Source of the DNA: Miltoncostaea sp036826475
GTDB taxonomy: Bacteria > Actinomycetota > Thermoleophilia > Miltoncostaeales > Miltoncostaeaceae
NCBI GenBank assembly: GCA_036826475.1
Contig: DAISWG010000006.1
Coordinates: 16,709 to 80,708 of the forward strand
DNA: 64,000 nucleotides
Reading direction: 5' to 3'
Position numbers and translations under genes: made by a program. Of this stretch, positions 51,123 to 57,070 are shown piece after piece. Positions within the stretch are counted from its first letter, which is position 1. Each line of letters opens with the position of its first letter. Under the pieces are notes generated by a model. It made no database searches, had not been told where the DNA came from, and worked only from the letters and a program-made list of their open reading frames with translations.

Positions 51123-51964
51123 CAGATCCGGGCGGGGTGCCAGACGGTGCGGATCTCGCTGAAGGCGGCGGCCGTCTCCACCGTCTCCGCCCCGCCGGTG
51201 CGCGTCACGCGCTTCAGGTTGCCGGCGGCGCGCTCCTCCAGGTCGGCGTGCATCGCCGGTGGCGCCCCGGACAGCTCGATCAGATCGACGTCCTCGTGGT
51301 CGGCCAGCCACGGCAGCAGGGCGGCGCCGTCGCCGGTGAGCAGGTTCACGACGCCCCCGGGGACGTCGGACGTGGCGATCACCTCGCCCAGGGTGCTGGT
51401 CACCAGGGCCGCCGGGCCGCCGGCGACCGCGACCGCGCTGTTGCCGGCCATGATCGCCGGCAGCACCAGGCCGAGCACGCCGGCGACGCCCCCGCCGTCG
51501 GGGCATGCCAGGGCGCAGACGCCCGCCGGGATGGGGCTCGAGAGGTTCAGGTAGGGGCCCGAGACCGGGTTCACGGCCCCCACCAGCTGGTCGAGCTTGT
51601 CGGCGAAGCCCGCCCACCAGACGGCCGCGTCCACCGCCGCCTCGACGTCCTGGCGCGCGGCCGCGGCGTCGACGCCCACGGCGGCCAGCTCGTCGGCCAG
51701 CTGGGCGGCGCGGCCCTCCAGGACCTCGGCGACGCGGTAGAGGATCTGGCCCCGGTTGTACGCGGCGCGGCCCGCCCAGGCGCCCTGGGCGCCGCGGGCG
51801 GCCCGCACGGCGTCGCGGGCGTCCTTGCGCGACGCGGCGGCCGCGTGGGCCAGCAGCGTGCCGTCGGCGGCCCGCACGGGGAGGGTGCGCCCCGACTCGG
51901 AGCGCGGGAACGCGCCCCCGATGAAGAGCTTGTAGGTCTTGCGGACGGCCAGGCGGTCGCTCAC
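51122..51964 (-). CDS. Truncated aldehyde dehydrogenase-like protein without catalytic domain
   Basis: A 280-residue protein matching only the N-terminal, cofactor-binding part of aldehyde dehydrogenases (YKLFIGGAFPRSESGRTL, then Rossmann helices and GGVVNLLTGDG). It lacks the LELGGK Glu and the FNQGQxC catalytic Cys domain altogether and ends cleanly in a coupled junction with psuG. The GTG overlaps the stop of the full-length enzyme (GTGA). It may be a non-catalytic subunit or scaffold of the full-length enzyme. A decayed duplicate is possible, but the intact coupling and clean reading frame argue for function. Confidence 0.75.
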   Translation of the reverse strand: MSDRLAVRKTYKLFIGGAFPRSESGRTLPVRAADGTLLAHAAAASRKDARDAVRAARGAQGAWAGRAAYNRGQILYRVAEVLEGRAAQLADELAAVGVDAAAARQDVEAAVDAAVWWAGFADKLDQLVGAVNPVSGPYLNLSSPIPAGVCALACPDGGGVAGVLGLVLPAIMAGNSAVAVAGGPAALVTSTLGEVIATSDVPGGVVNLLTGDGAALLPWLADHEDVDLIELSGAPPAMHADLEERAAGNLKRVTRTGGAETVETAAAFSEIRTVWHPARI

Positions 51965-53454
51965 GCGGGCACCGGCGTCGCGTGGATGTACTCCTGGAGG
52001 CCCTGGCGCCCGCCCTCGCGGCCGTGGCCCGACTCGCGGACGCCCCCGAACGGGCTGGCCGGGTCGAACTTGTTGAACGTGTTGGCCCAGACGACCCCGG
52101 CCTGGAGGCGCTGCGACATCCAGAGGATGCGCGAGCCCTTCTCGGTCCAGACGCCGGCGGACAGCCCGTAGCGGGTGGCGTTGGCCTTGGCGACCGCCTC
52201 CGCCTCGGTGCGGAACGTCTGCACGGCCAGCACGGGGCCGAAGACCTCCTCGCGGGCGATCCGCTCCGCGCCGCCGAGGCCGCTGACGATGGTGGGCGGG
52301 AAGAAGAAGCCGCGGTCCGGCAGCGGGCGCGACGGCTGGTCGATGCGGCAGCCGTCGGCGGCGGCCTCGTCCACGAACCCGCGGATCCGCTCGAGCTGCG
52401 CCGCCGAGTTGATCGCGCCGACGTCCGTGTTCTTGTCGAGCGGCTCGCCCACCCGCAGCAGCTCGATGCGGCGGCGCAGGCGCTCCAGCAGCTCGCCGGC
52501 GATCCCCTCCTGCGCCAGCAGGCGCGAGCCCGCGCAGCAGACGTGGCCCTGGTTGAAGAAGATGCCGTCGACGATCCCCTCCACGGCCTGGTCGAGGGCG
52601 GCGTCGTCGAAGACCACGTGGGCGCCCTTGCCGCCGAGCTCCAGGGTCAGGCGGCGGCCGGTCCCGGCCAGCTGGCGGCGGATGGCGCGCCCGACCTCGG
52701 TGGAGCCGGTGAAGGCCACCTTGTCGAGCCCCGGGTGGCCCGCCAGCGCCGCGCCGGTGGCGCCGGCGCCGGTCACGACGTTCACGACGCCGGGCGGGAA
52801 CCCGGCCTCGTCGATCAGCTCCGCGAGCAGCAGGGCGGTGAGCGGCGTGGTCTCCGCCGGCTTCAGCACCACCGTGTTGCCGCACGCGAGGGCCGGGGCG
52901 ATCTTCCAGGCCGCCATCAGGAGCGGGAAGTTCCAGGGGATGATCTGGCCGACCACGCCCAGCGGGCGGGCGCGCATTCCCGGCACCGCGTACTCGAGCT
53001 TGTCGGCCCAGCCGGCGTGGTAGAAGAGGTGCGCCGCCGACAGGGGCACGTCGATGTCGCGCGACTCCCTGATCGGCTTGCCGCCGTCGATCGACTCGAG
53101 CACCGCGAACTCGCGGGCGCGGTCCTGGAGCAGGCGCGCCAGCCGGAAGATCAGCTTGGCGCGGCGGCGGCCGGGCATGTCCCGCCAGGTGCCCTCGTAG
53201 GCGCGCCGGGCCGCGGCGACGGCGGCGTCGACGTCGGCGGGCGACGCCTCGGCCACGTCGGCGAGGTGGGCGCCGCTGGCGGGCTCGATGGTGGGGAGGG
53301 TCGCGCCGCCCTCGGCGGGCCGCTCCGCGCCGTCGATCACCAGGCCGTACGACGATCGGATCGTGACGATGTCGCGCCCCTCCAGCGAGGGGACGTAGTC
53401 GCTGAACGTCTGCGCCAGGTCGGCGGCGGCGTCGCGCTTGGGGGTGGTGGTCAT
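51961..53454 (-). CDS. NAD(P)-dependent aldehyde dehydrogenase
   Basis: A 497-residue full-length aldehyde dehydrogenase. GQIIPWNFPLLMAAWKIAPALACGNTVVLKPAE binds the cofactor; LTLELGGKGAHVV has the general-base Glu; FFNQGHVCCAGSR has the nucleophilic Cys (two adjacent Cys); EEVFGPVLAVQTF and NTFNKFDPASPFGGVRESGHGREGG complete the active site. Next to deoC, the expected substrate is acetaldehyde released from deoxyribose-5-phosphate, giving acetate. It begins 16 bases after deoC and is coupled to the truncated relative. Confidence 0.9.
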   Translation of the reverse strand: MTTTPKRDAAADLAQTFSDYVPSLEGRDIVTIRSSYGLVIDGAERPAEGGATLPTIEPASGAHLADVAEASPADVDAAVAAARRAYEGTWRDMPGRRRAKLIFRLARLLQDRAREFAVLESIDGGKPIRESRDIDVPLSAAHLFYHAGWADKLEYAVPGMRARPLGVVGQIIPWNFPLLMAAWKIAPALACGNTVVLKPAETTPLTALLLAELIDEAGFPPGVVNVVTGAGATGAALAGHPGLDKVAFTGSTEVGRAIRRQLAGTGRRLTLELGGKGAHVVFDDAALDQAVEGIVDGIFFNQGHVCCAGSRLLAQEGIAGELLERLRRRIELLRVGEPLDKNTDVGAINSAAQLERIRGFVDEAAADGCRIDQPSRPLPDRGFFFPPTIVSGLGGAERIAREEVFGPVLAVQTFRTEAEAVAKANATRYGLSAGVWTEKGSRILWMSQRLQAGVVWANTFNKFDPASPFGGVRESGHGREGGRQGLQEYIHATPVPA

Positions 53455-53470
53455 CGTCCGGGCCCCGGGG

Positions 53471-54412
53471 TCAGTCGACGGGGAGGTCGGTGGTGCGGGC
53501 GTAGCGCCCGGTGCGCGCGAAGCGCAGCTGCAGCAGGATGTCGTTGAGCAGCGACGAGGCGCCGATGCGGAAGCGGTCGGGGTGGAGCCAGGCGGTGCCG
53601 AGCGTCTCCGACACCAGCGCCAGATACCCCAGCGCCTGCTTCGAGGTGCGGATGCCGCCGGCGAGCTTCAGGCCCACCTCGCGGCCGGTGGCGTCGGCAT
53701 GGTCGCGGATCGCCTCGGCCATGCAGAGGGCGGTCGGCGGCGTCGCGGAGACGGGGAGCTTGCCGGTGGAGGTCTTGATGACGTCGCTGCCGGCGGCCAT
53801 CGCGATGGTCGAGGCGAGGCGGATCATCTCGTAGGAGCCGAGCTCGCCGGTCTCGAGGATCGTCTTGAGGTGGGCCGGCCCGCAGGCCTCCTTGGAGGCG
53901 GCGACCTCGTCGAACACGTCCTGCAGGCGGCCGGACAGCAGGGCGCCCCGGTTGAGGACGATGTCGATCTCGTCGGCGCCGTCGGCCACCGCCTGGCGGA
54001 TCTCGTCGAGGCGGTCGTCCAGGTGGCTCTGCCCCGACGGGAACGCCCCGGCGACGGAGGCGACGCGCACGCCGGTCCCCGCCACGGCCTCGGCGACGAC
54101 CGCCACCAGCGAGGGGTACACGCACACCGCCGCGACCGGCGGCAGGGCGGGATCGTCCGGGTCGGGACGCAGCGCCCGGGCGCAGAGGGCGCGCACCTTG
54201 CCGGGGGTGTCCATCCCCTCGAGCGTCGTGAGGTCGATGCAGCGCACCGCCAGCTCCAGGCCGGCGGCCTTGCTCTCGCGCTTGATGGACCGGCCCGCGA
54301 GCCGCGCCGCCCGCTCCTCCAGCGCGAGGCCGTCGACGGCCGACACGCGCAGCGGCCGGTCGGTGCCGAGGTCGAGGACGGATCCGCGGCCGTCGCGCTC
54401 GAGGGTGATCAT
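53471..54412 (-). CDS. deoC: Deoxyribose-phosphate aldolase
   Basis: A 313-residue class I aldolase splitting 2-deoxyribose-5-phosphate into acetaldehyde and glyceraldehyde-3-phosphate. The Schiff-base Lys is in SDVIKTSTGKLP, the second Lys in GREVGLKLAGGIRTS, and EIDIVLNRGALLSG carries the conserved Asp-Asn. It is longer than the 220-260-residue bacterial form and resembles the eukaryote-like DERA type with about 50 extra N-terminal residues. The ATG at 54412 is chosen over the long frame start at 54502. It takes the product of deoA and phosphopentomutase. Confidence 0.93.
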   Translation of the reverse strand: MITLERDGRGSVLDLGTDRPLRVSAVDGLALEERAARLAGRSIKRESKAAGLELAVRCIDLTTLEGMDTPGKVRALCARALRPDPDDPALPPVAAVCVYPSLVAVVAEAVAGTGVRVASVAGAFPSGQSHLDDRLDEIRQAVADGADEIDIVLNRGALLSGRLQDVFDEVAASKEACGPAHLKTILETGELGSYEMIRLASTIAMAAGSDVIKTSTGKLPVSATPPTALCMAEAIRDHADATGREVGLKLAGGIRTSKQALGYLALVSETLGTAWLHPDRFRIGASSLLNDILLQLRFARTGRYARTTDLPVD

Positions 54413-54443
54413 CGGCGGATCTTGGCACGCGCGGGCGCCCCCG

Positions 54444-56123
54444 TCAGTCCAGCAACAGCGGCTCCAGGGCCGCGCGAACCCCGGCCAGGCGCGCGCGGGC
54501 ACGCGCCCGGGCCGCCTCCACCCCGTCGCCGCCGACCGGCTCGACGGCCTCGCAGTAGCACTTGAGCTTGGGCTCGGTGCCGCTCGGGCGCACCACCACG
54601 CGGGTGCCGCCCGCCAGGTCGATGCGCAGGACGTCGCTCGCCAGGCTGGCGACGCCGGTGACCCGCTCCTCCCCCACCCGCTCCGGCGGCGCCGCGGTCA
54701 GGCGGCCCACCAGCGCGGCGCGCCGCTCGGCGCCGCCGGGCGCCTCGTCGCGCAGCGAGAAGTTGTCGGTCACGTGCGCGCCGTGTCGTGCGTGCAGGGC
54801 GTCGAGCATCGCCGGCAGGGTCAGCCCGCGGGCGCGCGCCCACGACGCCATCGACGCGACCGCCACCCCCGCCGAGATGCCGTCCTTGTCGCGCACGTCC
54901 GCGCCGATGGCGTACCCGATCGCCTCCTCATACGCCAGCACCTGGGTCCATTCCGGGTGCTCCATGGCGGGACGGGACAACCACTTGAACCCGGTCAGCG
55001 TCTCCTGGTGCCGCGCGCCGTGGTGGGCCGCCACCTTCCCGAGCAGGGACGAGGACACCACGCTCGAGACCGTCAGCCGGTCCGGCCCGGACGTCACCTC
55101 CGCCAGCAGCCACTCCCCCAGCAGCGCCCCCACCTCGTCGCCCGTCAATTGGCGAATGCGGGATGCGCCGATCGACGCGTCGGGCACCAGGACCGCGACG
55201 CGGTCGGCGTCGGGGTCGAGGGCGATGCCCAGGTCGGCGTCGACGGCGGCCATGCGCTCCGCCAGCATCCCGGTCGCCCCCGGCTCCTCCGGGTTGGGGA
55301 ACGCGACCGTGGGGAAGTCCGGGTCCGGCGACGACTGCTCCGGCACCGGGTGCACGTCGCCGTGGCCGGCGCGGGCCAGCAGGTCGGCGATCCAGGCCCC
55401 GCCCACGCCGTGCATCGCCGTGGTGGCGATGCGGATCGGCGCGGCCGGCGGCGGCACCCGCGCCAGGGTCGCCCGCCGGTACCCCTCCAGGACCGCCTCG
55501 GGGATCGCCTCGGCCGATGCGCCGGTCGGCACACCGGGTCGACGCCGTTCGACGCCGGCCTCCTGGGCCGCCCGCGCGATCTCGGCGGCCACCAGGCCGT
55601 CGACCGGCGGGACGATCTGGGCGGCGTCGCCCATGTAGAGCTTCAACCCGTTGTCGTGGGGCGGGTTGTGGCTGGCGGTGACCACGATCCCGGCGGCGGC
55701 GCCGACGGCGCGGATGGCGTGGACCGCGACCGGCGTCGGCAGCGGCGCGTCGGCCGTGACGGCGCGGATCCCGTGCCGCCCCAGCACGTCGGCCACGTCG
55801 GCGGCGAACGCCGCCGAGCGGTGGCGGGCGTCGTGCGCCACGACCACCCCGGCCGCGGCGGCGCCGGGGACGTGGCCCAGCATGTACCGGGCGATCCCGG
55901 CGGCCGATTGGCGCACCACCACCCGGTTCATCCGGTTCGGACCCGCCGCCATGGTGCCGCGCAGTCCCGCGGTGCCGAACGCGAGGCGCCCGTCGAAGCG
56001 GTCGGCGAGCGCCGCCCGGTCGCCGGCGTCGATCAGCGACCGCAGCTCCCGGCGCGTCTCGGGGTCGGGGTCGGCCGCGATCCACGCCTCGGCCCGCTCG
56101 CGCAGGCCCGCCTCGGGGGTCAC
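54444..56123 (-). CDS. Phosphohexomutase-family enzyme, probable phosphopentomutase
   Basis: A 559-residue alpha-D-phosphohexomutase: FGTAGLRGTMAAG at the start, the phosphoserine loop TASHNPPHDNG, metal loop ALDPDADRVAV, sugar loop YEEAIGYAIG and phosphate loop VVRPSGTEPKLKCY. The layout is that of PGM2-like proteins, which interconvert ribose-1- and ribose-5-phosphate; the position between PNP and deoC supports phosphopentomutase. Phosphoglucomutase or phosphomannomutase activity remains possible. Two palindrome units lie in the gene (55139-55181) and a third at about 55898-55917. It starts ten bases after PNP. Confidence 0.88.
   Translation of the reverse strand: MTPEAGLRERAEAWIAADPDPETRRELRSLIDAGDRAALADRFDGRLAFGTAGLRGTMAAGPNRMNRVVVRQSAAGIARYMLGHVPGAAAAGVVVAHDARHRSAAFAADVADVLGRHGIRAVTADAPLPTPVAVHAIRAVGAAAGIVVTASHNPPHDNGLKLYMGDAAQIVPPVDGLVAAEIARAAQEAGVERRRPGVPTGASAEAIPEAVLEGYRRATLARVPPPAAPIRIATTAMHGVGGAWIADLLARAGHGDVHPVPEQSSPDPDFPTVAFPNPEEPGATGMLAERMAAVDADLGIALDPDADRVAVLVPDASIGASRIRQLTGDEVGALLGEWLLAEVTSGPDRLTVSSVVSSSLLGKVAAHHGARHQETLTGFKWLSRPAMEHPEWTQVLAYEEAIGYAIGADVRDKDGISAGVAVASMASWARARGLTLPAMLDALHARHGAHVTDNFSLRDEAPGGAERRAALVGRLTAAPPERVGEERVTGVASLASDVLRIDLAGGTRVVVRPSGTEPKLKCYCEAVEPVGGDGVEAARARARARLAGVRAALEPLLLD
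55139..55181. repeat. Tandem pair of dispersed palindromes in the phosphopentomutase gene
   Basis: An AATT-centred unit (55139-55158) and a GATC-centred unit GATGCGCCGATCGACGCGTC (55162-55181) are spaced 23 bp centre to centre, about two helical turns. They encode the DASIGASRIRQLTG stretch of the protein. Confidence 0.45.
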
Positions 56124-56133
56124 GTGACGGCGG

Positions 56134-56961
56134 TCACCCGACCGCGGCGACCACCGCGCGCAGCAGCTCGGCGAGGGTCGGGAGGGGGGGGGCCGCCGCC
56201 CGCCCGCGGGCGAGGACGTCCTGGTGGTCGAGGGCCTCGCCGGACATCCCGGCCGCCATGTTGGTGACGAGGGAGACCCCGAAGACCTCGGCCCCGAGGT
56301 GACGCGCGGCGATCGCCTCGAGCACCGTCGACATCCCCACCAGGTCGGCTCCGACGGTCCTGAGCATCGCGATCTCGGCGGGGGTCTCGTAGCTGCCGCC
56401 GAGCAGACCGGCGTAGACGCCCTCCGCCACCCCCGGCCGCGCGGCCGCGGCCGCCGCCCGCAGGCGGGGGCTGTACAGGTCGGTGAGGTCGGCGAACCGC
56501 GCCGGGAGGCCGGGCGGCGGGTCGGCGCCCGCCATCGGGTTGACGCCCATCAGGTTGAGCTGGTCGCGGAGCACCACCGGGGTCCCGGGGCCGTTCTCCG
56601 GCACCAGGGAGCCGGCGGCGTTGGTGAGCAGCACCGCCTCGCATCCGGCCATCACCGCCGCCCGCACGCCGTGGACGACGGTCGAGGCGGGATGGCCCTC
56701 GTAGAGGTGCGAGCGGCCGGCCATCACCAGGACGGGGACGCCGCCGACGTCGAGCGAGTGCGCCATGCCCGTGTGCCCCTGCACGGCGGGCGCCGGGAAC
56801 CCCGGCAGCTCGGGCATCGGCACCGCCGCGCGCTCCTCGCCGAGGAGCGGGACGACGCCGGCCCAGCCGGACCCCAGCACGACGGCCGCCCGGTGGGCCC
56901 CGAGGCGCTCCCGGATCCCCTCGGCCCCGGATCGCGCCACGGAGTAGGGGTCGCCGGTCAC
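56134..56961 (-). CDS. punA: Purine nucleoside phosphorylase (class II)
   Basis: A 275-residue trimeric-type PNP releasing purine base and (deoxy)ribose-1-phosphate. VVLGSGWAGVVPLL, MAGRSHLYEGH (phosphate site), LLTNAAGSLVPENGPG, GGSYETPAEIAMLRTVGADLVGMSTVLEAIAARH and SLVTNMAAGM (base-binding Asn) are in order. It heads the seven-gene nucleoside/deoxyribose operon. No ribosome-binding site is visible before the GTG; a CATGAT hexamer six bases upstream is a weak leaderless -10. It is divergent from the sortase-domain gene. Confidence 0.93.
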   Translation of the reverse strand: MTGDPYSVARSGAEGIRERLGAHRAAVVLGSGWAGVVPLLGEERAAVPMPELPGFPAPAVQGHTGMAHSLDVGGVPVLVMAGRSHLYEGHPASTVVHGVRAAVMAGCEAVLLTNAAGSLVPENGPGTPVVLRDQLNLMGVNPMAGADPPPGLPARFADLTDLYSPRLRAAAAAARPGVAEGVYAGLLGGSYETPAEIAMLRTVGADLVGMSTVLEAIAARHLGAEVFGVSLVTNMAAGMSGEALDHQDVLARGRAAAPPLPTLAELLRAVVAAVG

Positions 56962-57070
56962 GCGCGGATCATGGCAGGCCCGCAACCCGCTGGTGGCGTC
57001 AGACCGGGGTGACGCGGCGTCGGTGCGGATGGTATGAACCGGCCTTCGCCCACCCCGCCCCGGAGAGCCC

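Noticed and set aside
51122..51964. Pseudogene call for the short aldehyde dehydrogenase
   Set aside because: Clean frame, normal coding character, and intact coupled junctions on both sides; no remnant of the missing C-terminal domain between it and psuG.
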